A DNA stretch of 64,000 bases, from assembly GCA_003996215.1 (NCBI GenBank), contig QJPP01000050.1:744001-808000 (forward strand). The letters are read 5' to 3'. The position numbers and the translations under genes were made by a program. Below the pieces are notes generated by a model that was given only the letters and a program-made list of their open reading frames with translations, had not been told where the DNA came from and searched no databases. Origin of the DNA: Jaltomata sinuosa. Its lineage: Eukaryota; Streptophyta; Magnoliopsida; Solanales; Solanaceae. Below are positions 24,101-33,700 of this stretch, piece by piece (position 1 is the first letter of the stretch; each line of letters starts with the position of its first letter).

Positions 24101-24469
24101 TATCCTAATTTTCCCGTCCTTTTTTGGCACTGGCACGATATTAGCCAACCATGTGGGGTAATTAGTAACCCTCACAACATTTGACTGGATCTGCTTAGTT
24201 ACCTCCTTCTTGATTCTTAAACTTAAATCAGGCTTGAACTTCCTAGTCTTTTGCTTCACAGGCGGGCAGGAAGGATCAGTCGGCAGCTTGTGTGAGACGA
24301 TATCGGTGCTTAATCCTGGCATGTCATCGTAGGACCAAGCAAACACATCAACATACTGCTTGATCAATTCAATCAATTCTCGCTTTCTTTCGTCTTCCAA
24401 GTGTATGCTGACTCGTACTTCTTTCACCATTTCTTCATTTCCCAAGTTGACAACCTCGGTTTCCTCCAT
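21182..24469 (-). CDS. pol: E3 pol: RT, RNase H, second RNase H, integrase
   Basis: An uninterrupted 1095-residue reading frame. The RT core spans about 60-270, with YVDD at 223-226. A gypsy-type RNase H follows at about 360-490. A second, archaeal-type RNase H spans 519-645 with acidic residues D526, E564, D588 and D638, the dual arrangement that marks Tat elements. Integrase has an HHCC zinc region at about 745-788, catalytic D816, D877 and E913 (35 residues between the last two) and a C-terminal GPY-type motif (NWQGPY). All listed catalytic residues are present. The first Met at 24469 is probably not the true start: the frame continues upstream toward a proposed splice acceptor at 24633, with one in-frame TAG at 24506-24508. 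The product would be part of a polyprotein acting in the particle and then the nucleus. Confidence 0.95.
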   Translation of the reverse strand: MEETEVVNLGNEEMVKEVRVSIHLEDERKRELIELIKQYVDVFAWSYDDMPGLSTDIVSHKLPTDPSCPPVKQKTRKFKPDLSLRIKKEVTKQIQSNVVRVTNYPTWLANIVPVPKKDGKIRICVDYRDLNKASPKDNFPLPNIHILIDNCAKHELQSFVDCFAGYHQVLMNEDDAEKTTFITPWGVYCYRVMPFGLKNAGATYMRAMTTLFHDMIHKEIEVYVDDVVIKSKRSSDHLGDLQKFFERLRRYNLKLNPAKCAFGVPAGKLLGFIVSRKVIELDPSKIKAIQELPPPRTKKDVMSFLGRLNYISRFIAQSTVICEPIFKLLKKDAATEWTEECQKAFDRIKEYLSNPPVLVPPEPGKPLLLYLSVMDGAFGCVLGQHDDTGKKEQAIYYLSKKFTPYEARYTLLERTCCALTWIAQKLRYYLSVYTTYLISRMDPLKYIFQKPMPTGKLAKWQILLSEFDIVYVTQKAVKGQALADHLTENPVDKDYEPLMTYFPDEEVFFAGEDISESYDGWRLFFDGASNFKGVGIGAVLVSRMGQHYPISAKIRFPCTNNMAEYEACILGLRMAVDMNIKELLVIGDSDLLVHQVQGEWATKNVKILPYLECVKELSKRFTKIEFKHVPRAQNEFADALATLSSMIQHPDKNYIDPIEVEIRDQHAYCFHVNEEFDRKPWYHDIRRLLEAGEYPENAGSKQKRTLRRMANHFFLNGEILYRRTPDLGLLRCVDATEATRLLEEVHAGTCGPHMNGFTLAKKILRAGYFWMTMERDSIRYVQKCYQCQVHGDFIRVPPNELNVMGSPWPFAAWGMDVIGPIEPPASNGHRFILVAIDYFTKWVEASTHKAVTKKVVADFVRNNIVCHFGIPKSIITDNGTNLNSDLMRETCETFKISHRNSTAYRPQMNGAVEAANKNIKKILRKIIDSSREWHEKLPYALLGYRTTIRTSTGATPYMLVYGSEAVIPAEVEIPSLRIIQEVGLEDAEWVRSRIEQLMLIDEKRLDAVCYGQLYQNRMIRAFNKKVKPRRFTPGQLVLKKIFPHQIEAKGKFAPNWQGPYMVHRVLSGGAVILAEMDGVVSTKPINADTIKKYYI

Positions 24470-24632
24470 GTTGGGCTTTTTCTGACTTTCAAGTTGTTCG
24501 ATCTCCTAAGGTAGATTTTCAGGCATCATGCTTTCATCGTATTCTTCATAGTCCTGCTCATGACTCGCACTTTGCTCAATGGATTCGTTATATGTCATAA
24601 CCGTTGTACGATGAGTTTTACTAATATTAGCG

Positions 24633-24820
24633 CTAAAAAGTATGAAAGGTGAGTAAAAAAAATAAATAGTTATTTTAAATTTTAAGAAAAATAAAGACTT
24701 TTTATTAAAAAGCAGTCTAGCTTTTCAGAAGAGGCAAGCAGCAAAAAGGGCTTAGGCATGATTCAAGCCTCAATTGATCATGCAAAAATATTTTGAAATA
24801 AAACTACTTTTCCACACTAC
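24633..24820 (-). other. Putative E3 intron between protease and pol
   Basis: On the minus strand a GTAGTG donor begins at 24820 and a T-rich tract ending TTTTTAG gives an acceptor at 24633, a 188-nt intron. The TAG that stops the protease frame (24819-24817) overlaps the donor, so splicing would remove it. Joining 24821 to 24632 carries the protease frame into the pol frame without a shift. Ogre elements are known for an intron in this position. The exact sites are inferred from sequence, and a TAG at 24506-24508 would still block pol in this copy. Confidence 0.6.
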
Positions 24821-26100
24821 CAGGACTCTTGTCGAAACAGGGACGGGCTGATGGTCCAGTTCTGCAAGACTTCTCCAGGCTCGGCATCACGGATGGTCAG
24901 CTTCTTGATGTCTTTCTCCAGTCCATCGTTGGTCATGGCCACGAATAGATTTTCTATTCCCTCAATGACGTCTTCATCAACTGCTTCATCTGGGATTAGG
25001 ACTTGTCCTGGCACGAACACTACTGCCCCAAACTTTGCACATTGGACTCCTCCTGAAGCAGGCTTATACCCTAGCCCGGCGGTACCTTTCTGATGTTTTA
25101 GCTGGATTGGTTCAATTATACCGTCAGCCTTAGGTCCGAGCCCTGTCTTTGGTTTATACCCATATTTCAACATCTCTGACGCAACCATCTTCGCTGCTCT
25201 CGACATCTCCATCTTTACAGACTCTACCTTCTCATCAATTCTTACGGCTTGCATGATCTCCAGAGCGTGGAAAGCGGCTCCATCCAATTCTTCGGTGATT
25301 GGAACAGAATTCACGGAATAGATGGGGTGACTGAGCTCCCCGTGAATGGTAACTTCGGTGCGACCCCACTCGAACTTCACACACTGATGGAGTGTGGAGG
25401 GAACTGCTCTTGCCATATGGACCCATGGCCTTCCTAGTAACAAGTTGTAGTTGGACGTAACATCCATTACTTGAAATAAGATGGGGAATTCAGCTGGACC
25501 CACTTGCAATGTGAGATAAATTTCTCCAATGACACTTCTCTGCGCGCCATCAAAAGCTCTCACCTTCACACGACTTTCCCTTATCTCTCCCATATTCACA
25601 CCTAAATCTCTCAGTGTGGTGAAAGGACAAATGTTGCATCCAGAACCGCCGTCGATCAAAACTCTAGTCACGATCTTATCCCAGCACTTGACCGCGATGT
25701 GAAGTGCTTTGTTGTGGCCAACACCTTCTGCTGGTAATTCATCATCATGGAAAGAGATTTTGTTCACTTCCACCATTTTTCCAATTGTTGAAGCCAATGT
25801 GTCACTTGTAGTTTCTTTTGGTATGCTAACTCCGCTCAGAACTTGTACCAAAGCGTTTCTATGGGCTTCAGAACTCATTAGCAAGGACATAATGGAAATG
25901 TGGGCTGGTGTCTTCATTAGTTGTTCCTCGATTGAGTAATCTTTAGACTGCATCTTCTTCCAAAATTCTGTGGCTTCTGCATCAGTAACATTCTTCTTTG
26001 GATTTTGTTCTTTCCCGGGAACCCCTCGATTTAGATCCTCCAGGGTATAACACCTTCCCGACCTATCATCTTGCCTTTGGCTTCCGTCCGATAGTTCCAT
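24817..26100 (-). CDS. E3 protease region with G-patch-like segment
   Basis: A 427-residue frame continuing gag in the -1 frame. An aspartic protease core is visible: active site LIDGGS with D150, and LLGRPW at 221-226, the usual C-terminal protease signature of Tat elements. After the protease comes a glycine-rich segment (KYGYKPKTGLG, then GLGYKP) resembling a G-patch, an RNA-related domain reported in some retroelement proteases. The first Met at 26100 lies inside the gag overlap and is probably not used. Synthesis more likely depends on a frame change from gag. The frame ends at the putative splice donor. Confidence 0.85.
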   Translation of the reverse strand: MELSDGSQRQDDRSGRCYTLEDLNRGVPGKEQNPKKNVTDAEATEFWKKMQSKDYSIEEQLMKTPAHISIMSLLMSSEAHRNALVQVLSGVSIPKETTSDTLASTIGKMVEVNKISFHDDELPAEGVGHNKALHIAVKCWDKIVTRVLIDGGSGCNICPFTTLRDLGVNMGEIRESRVKVRAFDGAQRSVIGEIYLTLQVGPAEFPILFQVMDVTSNYNLLLGRPWVHMARAVPSTLHQCVKFEWGRTEVTIHGELSHPIYSVNSVPITEELDGAAFHALEIMQAVRIDEKVESVKMEMSRAAKMVASEMLKYGYKPKTGLGPKADGIIEPIQLKHQKGTAGLGYKPASGGVQCAKFGAVVFVPGQVLIPDEAVDEDVIEGIENLFVAMTNDGLEKDIKKLTIRDAEPGEVLQNWTISPSLFRQESW

Positions 26101-28106
26101 GGGACTGCTTTAGTGTCATAGTCAGGTTTTCCAGTGGCTATAGTGGTTACCACGACTCTCGGTAGGTAAGTTTGAATAGTCAAAGGTTCTCTCAACTGAA
26201 CTGTGATAAAGGGTTGCGCTGGAGATGTGGCGGCAATTTCTTCTGTGTTCCAGATAGGCACGATATTCCCTTCCAGGTCATACTCTTCCTCCAGGGTAAT
26301 CATGTTGACTCCTCGATTCTCATGATTTGGTAGAGGATTGTTGTTCACATTTGGAGGAGTATCGGTGCATTTAATTACTCCTTTTCTGATAAGAGACTCG
26401 ATCTGGTTCTTCAAGCTAAAACACTCTTCCGTGTCATGTCCTTGTATTCCCGAGTGGTATGCACATCGCTTATTTCCATCAAAGCTTCGTGGTATTGGAT
26501 CAGGGATTCTTCCCTCAATCGGCTGCAACAAACCTGCTACCCTCAACCTTTCAAACAATTGAGCCAAAGGCTCGGCAATAGGAGTATAGGTGCGGGTATT
26601 TCTGGCTTCAAAATTAGGACGTGGTCTCGGTGCATATGCTGGCCTATTTTGGTGAACGGGAGCTTGGACAGGGGCATACGGCTTAGGTGGATTTTGGTGT
26701 GCTGGAGCTCGAGGTGGATTATAGTGTGGCTGGGTACTATATACTGGAACATGTGCGATAATTTGGGAGTTGTTAGGGTATCGGTAAGATGATCCTCCGT
26801 GCTGGTAGTAAGGTGTGACGGCTGAGACGTCTTCCTTCTTCTTCTTGATACCACCAATGGAACCTGACTGTATGGCCTTGCTTGCGGCTTGCAGTGCGAC
26901 CATAGACTGAATTTTCCCGGACTTAATACCTTCCTCAATAAAGTCTCCCATCTTGACCAAGTCGGCGAACTTTTGGCCCATCATTGACATCATTTTGTCG
27001 AAGTAGACGCCTTCCTGAGCTCGGATAAAGTACTTAGAGAGTTCATTTTTGTCAAGTGGGGGCTGGATCCGAGCAGCCTCGGTCCTCCATCTCCATGAAT
27101 ATTCTTGAAATGATTCAGATGGCTTTTTTTGTATGTTAGCAAGTGAGAATCTGTCTGGAGTGATTTCGGTATTAAACCTGAAACGACTCATGAAATCTTC
27201 GGCCATTTCTTGCCAATCACGCCATTTGTGAGGGTCTTGGCGAGTGTACCAAGTCAGAGCTTCTCCCGACAGACTTCGAATGAACAGTTTCATCCTCAAC
27301 TTCTCGTTCCTTCCTACGCCGACCAGCTTGTCATAATAGGCTCTTAGGTGTGCGTGGGGATCGCCCTTTCCATCAAATACATCAAATTTTGGTGGTTTGT
27401 ACCCGACTGGCATATCGATGTCTGGGTGGATGCATAGGTCATCATAGTCTAGACTTTCGGTTCCCCTGGTGACTTGCATGCTTTTAAAAGCCCTTTTCAA
27501 GCTTTCAAGTTGAGCTGCTATCGACCTATCTTCATTTGACCGGACATCCCTCTCCAATCCTACGTACTGATCGACCTCATATGGTACTTTGACAGCCGTG
27601 GATGTTGCGAAAGTAGGGGCTTCAGTAGCATATACCGGTGGAACAGGCATTTCACAAGTGACATGTGCCTCCGGTATGTGCTGCATTGTTGGGTGAATTG
27701 GAACAGTGAAGTTCTGCATAGGCGAGGAAAGATTAGGTGCAGTCCTAGCAGCGGGCGGGCGAGTAAGTAGATCTTGAGCATAAGCGGGAACAAGTGGTGT
27801 TTGCTTAGGCGCGTTTGTTAAGTCGGCGGAAGTGACCGGCCGCAACTCAGCATTTGGAAATTGGAATTGAGCGGGGAAGGTAGCAGCTGTAAGCTTAGTC
27901 AAATCCCGTACTTGGCGTAGTTCTTCTTTCAAGATTTCGATTTCTTGTGCCATGTTGGCCATTTGTTCGTCGTTTTGAGTGTCCATCGGTTTTTGAGAAC
28001 TTTCGGCGCCATCTACTGGTATCATCGAGGCGTTGTTAGATTCTTCGCTCATTTTTCCCTTAGATCGGAGGTTGTATTGCGATTCCGCCAGTTTGCAAAT
28101 CGACAC
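26031..28106 (-). CDS. gag: E3 gag
   Basis: A 691-residue frame. A charged, probably coiled segment lies at about 48-70 (MAQEIEILKEEL), followed by a proline-rich linker. The conserved retrotransposon gag core spans about 238-345 (FDGKGDPHAHL, LSGEALTWY). Next comes a basic patch (GIKKKKED), a long Pro/Tyr-rich stretch and a knuckle-like C-X2-H...GH-X4-C at about 548-562. The protein would form the particle and bind the element's RNA. The last residues read into a terminator while the conserved sequence continues in the -1 frame, with a 70-bp overlap with the protease frame. This is either one lost or gained base or a programmed shift. Confidence 0.92.
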   Translation of the reverse strand: MSICKLAESQYNLRSKGKMSEESNNASMIPVDGAESSQKPMDTQNDEQMANMAQEIEILKEELRQVRDLTKLTAATFPAQFQFPNAELRPVTSADLTNAPKQTPLVPAYAQDLLTRPPAARTAPNLSSPMQNFTVPIHPTMQHIPEAHVTCEMPVPPVYATEAPTFATSTAVKVPYEVDQYVGLERDVRSNEDRSIAAQLESLKRAFKSMQVTRGTESLDYDDLCIHPDIDMPVGYKPPKFDVFDGKGDPHAHLRAYYDKLVGVGRNEKLRMKLFIRSLSGEALTWYTRQDPHKWRDWQEMAEDFMSRFRFNTEITPDRFSLANIQKKPSESFQEYSWRWRTEAARIQPPLDKNELSKYFIRAQEGVYFDKMMSMMGQKFADLVKMGDFIEEGIKSGKIQSMVALQAASKAIQSGSIGGIKKKKEDVSAVTPYYQHGGSSYRYPNNSQIIAHVPVYSTQPHYNPPRAPAHQNPPKPYAPVQAPVHQNRPAYAPRPRPNFEARNTRTYTPIAEPLAQLFERLRVAGLLQPIEGRIPDPIPRSFDGNKRCAYHSGIQGHDTEECFSLKNQIESLIRKGVIKCTDTPPNVNNNPLPNHENRGVNMITLEEEYDLEGNIVPIWNTEEIAATSPAQPFITVQLREPLTIQTYLPRVVVTTIATGKPDYDTKAVPWNYRTEAKGKMIGREGVIPWRI

Positions 28107-28504
28107 AAATCAACTTCTTTGGGGGGTTTATAATAAACATAAAGAAAAGAAAGGAAAGAAAAAGGGAAACTATGTTAGTTTGGGAAATGTTGGAATATAT
28201 AACAAATATATACGCCAAGTTGGCGATATTCACACAAAAATGCGTCCTAATATGGAGCCTCGTTTTGCCAGAGGTAGGCTTACGCTGCATACAATTTGAT
28301 ATAAATGATCCATTTTGAACACATTTAGGATTTGAGATAAACATGACTTTCATTAAGCAAAATGTGGTCTTGAAAGTTTATAATAGATAGGCTGATGGGA
28401 GCCTGAAAAAATGAAAGACATGGGATGGCCACTAGGGCGTACAAAGGGATGGGCCATGAGGCACCTTTAGGGAATATGAAAGGGGTACAATTGGAAAGGA
28501 TAAC
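28107..28504 (-). other. Spacer between ORF1 and gag
   Basis: About 400 bp with no domain. Small ORFs on both strands here overlap the gag start and are judged chance. It may hold translation or splicing signals for gag, but none could be identified. Confidence 0.5.
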
Positions 28505-30208
28505 CTAGGGCCACGTAGGACCATCGTCACTATCATCCTGTGGGGCTGGATGATACTCTGGAGATCCAGCGGAATGATGATACCTGGGCTCTGAGTCTGT
28601 CTCCATCATCCCTCCATCGTTAGGCTCATAAACATTGGAGCCGGTCTCAGAAGCCTCCTCAGGATCTTCTTCCGGACCCTCCTCCTCAGGGTCTTCTTTC
28701 GGATCCTCTTCCAAGTCTTCCTCCATTTCTTCCTCCGGATCTTCTTCTGGATCCTCGGGATCTTCTTCTGGCTCCTCCTCCGGATCTTCTTCTGGATCCT
28801 CGGGATCTTCCTCTACCTTTGTTATCAAGTAGTTGACGGAGTCTGGGACAATCTGGTTGTACATTGGTGTTGTGATCTCCATGCGGGGAAGCACCTCTTC
28901 CCTAACCCATCTGACCCACCGGACATCTGCCAAATCCCTGAATCCTTCTGCACTCGGTTGAGCCAAGTGGCTCACGGTCGTTCTCCAAGCGTAGTATTCC
29001 GGCGTACACCATTTGTCTCCTCCCATGTACAATGTGATCATATAATCCCATTCAGCCTGCAAGTTCATCATTTGTACCGCCGATATTGCGGCACCATAAC
29101 TATCCTCATATAACACCATGTTTGACCACAAAGGTATGTCTTGGACCAAGCCGAACTGTCTTAAAACACGGAGAGGCGCATATGGCTGGATGCCTCCTAG
29201 TCCTATCAACTCGATGAAATACAAGTATCGAGCTCTGATGAAGGCCAATCCTGTCATCCAGGGATATCTCCACTGGATGAAATCTCCGGTAAGGTTGGTC
29301 AAGAAGGTGCGCCATTCTTCTTCTCCGGTGGGTGCATATGTCCAATATCTCATGCGCTCCTTGTGAGTTTGAATCCTGTTACGGGCATCGATACAGTAGT
29401 CCATTTGTGGGTGGCGGCGGTAGAAGAGTTCTACAGCCCAAATTTGCAATAGCAAATTGCAGCCTCCAAAGAAGTTGTGCCCTCGTGTGCATGCGGACAG
29501 CGACCGAAACATCTCAGCAAGGATCATGTGTACCAAGGTAAGTCTTTGCGGCTCTGCAAAGACGTTCATCACTATTGGCAGGATATTGAGGTCGATGCAA
29601 TGAAACCTCATCGGGAAGATCATAGTTCCCAAAAAAGCCAACACAAAGACCCTCGGTCGCATGTATACCCACTGTCTGCGGGTACAGGCGAATTCACCTT
29701 GGTGTTCGTCAAAACTCTCGAGACGACCGTATCTTTCGAAGAGGTAATCCAACTTCACCTTTCCTCCTTCCACATTTCTCAGTGATGGAAAAATGTGTAA
29801 TCCTAACAGCCTCAGAAAGTCTGCCTTCTTTATGGGTGATGGGAGTACCGGCACTCGTTCCCTTAGTGGTAGTTCAGCAAAATTACTAATCTCCTCCAAG
29901 GTAGGAGTAATCTCGAAATCCAGAAATTTGAAGGTCACAGTGGTTGGGTCCCAGAATTCCATTAATAAAATGGTGAGGGTTTTGTCAGCTTGGATCCCCA
30001 TAAGTGACAGCAAAGCCCCCAGCTGCTCCCGTACCACACCTCCATGCGCTACGCGGATGTTTCGCCACCACTTTTTTAGGTTGTCAGGTGCTGAGATAAC
30101 CATCTGGATGTTTGGTAAGTTTTGGTTGATATTCATCTGAAAGAAAAAGGTAAGGGGTATGATAAGTTTGTTTATCCTAAATCCATTATGTGTTTTAGTT
30201 TGGATCAT
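28505..30208 (-). CDS. E3 ORF1, plant-mobile-domain-like with acidic tail
   Basis: An open frame of 567 codons lying before gag, the position of the extra ORF1 of Ogre elements. The body (about 25-440) is rich in Trp and hydrophobic residues (for example LMEFWDPTTVTFKF, then FDEHQGEFACTRRQWVY). It resembles the plant mobile domain family found both in transposons and in domesticated host genes. The C-terminal part (about 464-516) is a Glu/Asp/Pro repeat. The first Met gives a leader of 24 residues; the Met at 30136 (MNINQNLP) fits the body better and may be the real start. Its function in the element is unknown. Confidence 0.8.
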   Translation of the reverse strand: MIQTKTHNGFRINKLIIPLTFFFQMNINQNLPNIQMVISAPDNLKKWWRNIRVAHGGVVREQLGALLSLMGIQADKTLTILLMEFWDPTTVTFKFLDFEITPTLEEISNFAELPLRERVPVLPSPIKKADFLRLLGLHIFPSLRNVEGGKVKLDYLFERYGRLESFDEHQGEFACTRRQWVYMRPRVFVLAFLGTMIFPMRFHCIDLNILPIVMNVFAEPQRLTLVHMILAEMFRSLSACTRGHNFFGGCNLLLQIWAVELFYRRHPQMDYCIDARNRIQTHKERMRYWTYAPTGEEEWRTFLTNLTGDFIQWRYPWMTGLAFIRARYLYFIELIGLGGIQPYAPLRVLRQFGLVQDIPLWSNMVLYEDSYGAAISAVQMMNLQAEWDYMITLYMGGDKWCTPEYYAWRTTVSHLAQPSAEGFRDLADVRWVRWVREEVLPRMEITTPMYNQIVPDSVNYLITKVEEDPEDPEEDPEEEPEEDPEDPEEDPEEEMEEDLEEDPKEDPEEEGPEEDPEEASETGSNVYEPNDGGMMETDSEPRYHHSAGSPEYHPAPQDDSDDGPTWP

Positions 30209-30698
30209 TTACATCAATCACACACAAAGTATATGTCGTTGGGTTTTATGAAAAACCCGTTGACAATAAGGGTGGTTCCCTAAATGCAGTGTCAATCCCC
30301 GGGATCGTCCTGCCTAAGGCTATGCAACATGACCTGTTTCCAGAATAAGAATATTTTCCTAGATTTGAGAGTGGACTTGAATAACTGCGAGACGGCATAC
30401 TAACCTAATTGCACCGCCTCTGAAACTAAAGAATCCAAAAGAAGGTTTGGGAGGGCATAAAACGTGTACCACAGTGTGTGAAATGTGTACGGCCAAAGAC
30501 TCGATAGAGAAATGTAAGTGAGAAAGCAGTAACAAGTAGTGTTTATCAATCAAACAAAGAGCGCAAGTTTGGATTTGGCTTGCGTCCTTCCAAACAAAGA
30601 ATGATATAAATAAAGCGAATAATGTACTGCAAATAAACAAATATTCCAAATAATATTCATAAACTAAGCATGCTAAGGCAAAAACATAAGTTAACAAA
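30209..30698 (-). other. E3 untranslated leader
   Basis: The region between the primer site and ORF1. A minus-strand frame at 30359-30808 runs into the LTR across the primer site and is not considered a gene. Confidence 0.55.
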
Positions 30699-30716
30699 TC
30701 CCCAGCAGAGTCGCCA
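30699..30716 (-). other. E3 tRNA primer-binding site
   Basis: The minus strand reads TGGCGACTCTGCTGGGGA three bases after the 5' LTR end. It starts with TGG, complementary to a tRNA CCA end. Ogre elements are reported to use tRNA-Arg; assignment to Arg here is from family knowledge, not from a tRNA comparison. Confidence 0.75.
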
Positions 30717-30719
30717 CGC

Positions 30720-33700
30720 TGTCGCGCCCTATTTTGAACTGGCCAAAATATGCTTGCAACATCCGGCTCTTTCTGCCTTTGTTTTGGAAAAGGGTTTAGA
30801 GTCGCCACCTAAATTTTAAGAAACTTAGGAAACCATTTTGTATGTAAAACTCTGTTTTTAGTCTGCGAAAACGTTTGAGATTCTGGGTAAGTGTTTTGGT
30901 TACTCGAAGGGAAGGTGTTAGGCACCCTTCAGAGCCTATCCGAAGATAGTCCTTAAACTCAGTTTAGAAAACAATATTTGGAAAATTATTTGCTCATTAT
31001 TTGCTAAAAGGTGATAAAAACATGGTTTATTAAGTTAAAGAAAAAACTCAAAGTATATGACACATGCCACTACAATAGGCAAAAATATAAAATATACTTA
31101 TGGTAAAAAGATGAAACATATGTACGTATATGTCAAAATATATGAAAGTTTAATAGCAATACTTTTATCGTAATTTAAATTAAAGTATGTAGAACTTTAT
31201 GATTTATAAGAATATGAACATGCATTGAATATGAGAGAAAATATTATGTACGTAAATGCAATTGTGATAAAATAATATATGTTTAATTTAAGTAGGAAGA
31301 ATGAGTAAGTAAAAATATAAATATATATACCTTGTAGTAGATAGCATATGACATATATATACTTTGCGTTTTGAGGCCTTAAAAAATCTGAAAATTTCAA
31401 AATATATATATATAGAATATAGCAAAATAGTTGTAAAATATTGGGGTTAGAATAAGAGAATAAACGAGTTATTAATAAATATAAAGGAGACTTGCCTAAA
31501 TTAGATAAGCATTCTATAGTTTAAAGCCTAAGAATGACTAAATATTCGTTTAAAATATATTGAATCGCTACTTAATATTTTTTTTTTGAAAATCTACCGC
31601 GAGTTATTTGGAACAAAGTTTTTTCTTGAAACAAGCCTAACATTAATTAATCCTAAAAAATCTACACTATTCACCATTTTATTATTACTATTTTTTGAAA
31701 GTATTTAACCACTAGTTTTAAAGTATTTAAAAAGGGAAACCCGAGACATTTGCCTAAACTAAAAAAGTGAAGGAAACTTACTTTCAAAATTTTAAGCTAA
31801 ATAGAGTAATCCATGAAACTATAAACCGGAGAATAAACGTTAATCAAAATCACAAAGAAAATACATATCCAAATAATACAAGGTTAGTCAAACAAATTCA
31901 AGTAATAAGAAAAGCATATAGAAAATAAAGGACTAAGTATGTTAAGTACCTTTGGAGGAACTAGTCTCCTAATGAGTGACTCCGAACACCGCGATAGTTC
32001 CTAATAGTTGTTCGACCCAAAACATATTTGGGCCGAGATTGAGTTTCAAATGAGAACTCCAACTCTCCGGGGTGTACATGAAACACAAAAAAAAAGATAA
32101 GGATTAGCAACTGGCATAACAAAGTTTACAAAATGTAGAAATATGCCAAGCTTAACAATAAAGTGATAAGGAAAACAAACATGTTATTCGGTGAATACAC
32201 AAAGCATATATGAAAGAACGACATGTAACCATATTTTGTTTCATGTTTTATAAACAAGCGATCTTAGGTAAACAGACAACTTCGATACTAGTTGATTATT
32301 AGAAAACAAAGTACACAACAAGTAGCAATATAAAACCTTATTATTTTTTATTCACTTTAATTAAATAAGTAGCTATGAACAAATCACCTCAAAAAGTAAG
32401 GTGCTATGAACAAATCACCTCAAAAAGTAAGGCAACACTAATGGCGGGAGGATAAAAAAGGGAACCAAACTACTACGTTAGCTCATGATAAATTCCTTAA
32501 GCTAGTATTCCCGAAATTAATCCCGAGTTAAAAAAAAACCAAAATAATGAAAATACGGGCAGCCCTCTTTTTCTAACAATGCACACTAATTTAACCACTT
32601 TTTATTAGGATTAAGGTGTTTTGAAGAAAGATTAGATCGCAAGCAAGACCACAATATTTTTACAAACGCCGAAAATATAATCATAATATGTATATTCCTA
32701 TCTTAAACAAACGTTTTCGGGCTAAAAAAAAATGACAAACCTATTGAAGCTTTTACCTTAAGAATTTAAACTTCAAAGAACTCAAACATAGCATACATAT
32801 ACCTTTTCCGATTTAAACAAAATCAGCCCCCTAATTGTGATTAAAACAAGACGGGACGATTACATACTCTTACATCTCAATCCGTAAGGGAAAGCAACAA
32901 GAAAACTCAACTTTTATGAAGATGTAAACATTTATCCTAATCTCTAGTTATGCAACAAAGGTAGCCATGTACATTTGAAGACTTGGAGCCTCTTGAAATT
33001 TATTTCAAGTTGAATCAAGATTGCAAATAGTCTACAAAACATACCATGGACTATAGATACAACAAATGATTCGAGAACTAAGTTACTTTAAGTTCACACT
33101 CCAAACAGATGAACCAACAGCCAACCCCATTCACAACATCAGACTTTATAAAATCTGTTTGAGCTAAATTTCAAGTTACAACAATTTTCCACACATAATC
33201 TAACATGAACAACATCAGCCAGAGACTATCAGACCATATTTTCTAACCAAAAATCAGCCAAACAACAACAAAACAAAACTCGCACAATTCTATAATGGAT
33301 AGCTAACCATGGTTAAATCTTCAAACCTTATATAAATTAATCCAACTATATCGCAAGCCATGAAATACTTCTCAACCACAATCAGGTATAACCAAATGAC
33401 CAGAAATTATTTTGGCTCCATATTTTACGCCAAGAATCAGCCAAACAAGAAAAACCAAAACTCACACGATCAATGGATCACAAAACTAAACATAAAGTAA
33501 TTAGACGGGATAGAATTTACCTTGTGTTGGGCAGCGATTGAGGTCGTCAAGTGTTGAGTTTCAAACTAGCTCTTCCGACTCCGACTCCGGTTATCCGAAT
33601 AGCAAACGAGACAACAAGAGCAAAATCGACAATGAGTATAAGCCAATAATCAGAGAACAATTTGGTGAACTGTTTGTGATAATTTTTGGATCTCTTTTCT

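Noticed and set aside
28635..28832. Ser/Gly-rich plus-strand ORF.
   Set aside because: It is the antisense of the Glu/Asp/Pro tail of ORF1.
30359..30808. 149-codon minus-strand ORF before E3 ORF1.
   Set aside because: It spans the primer site and runs into the LTR, which cannot be one protein-coding unit of the element.
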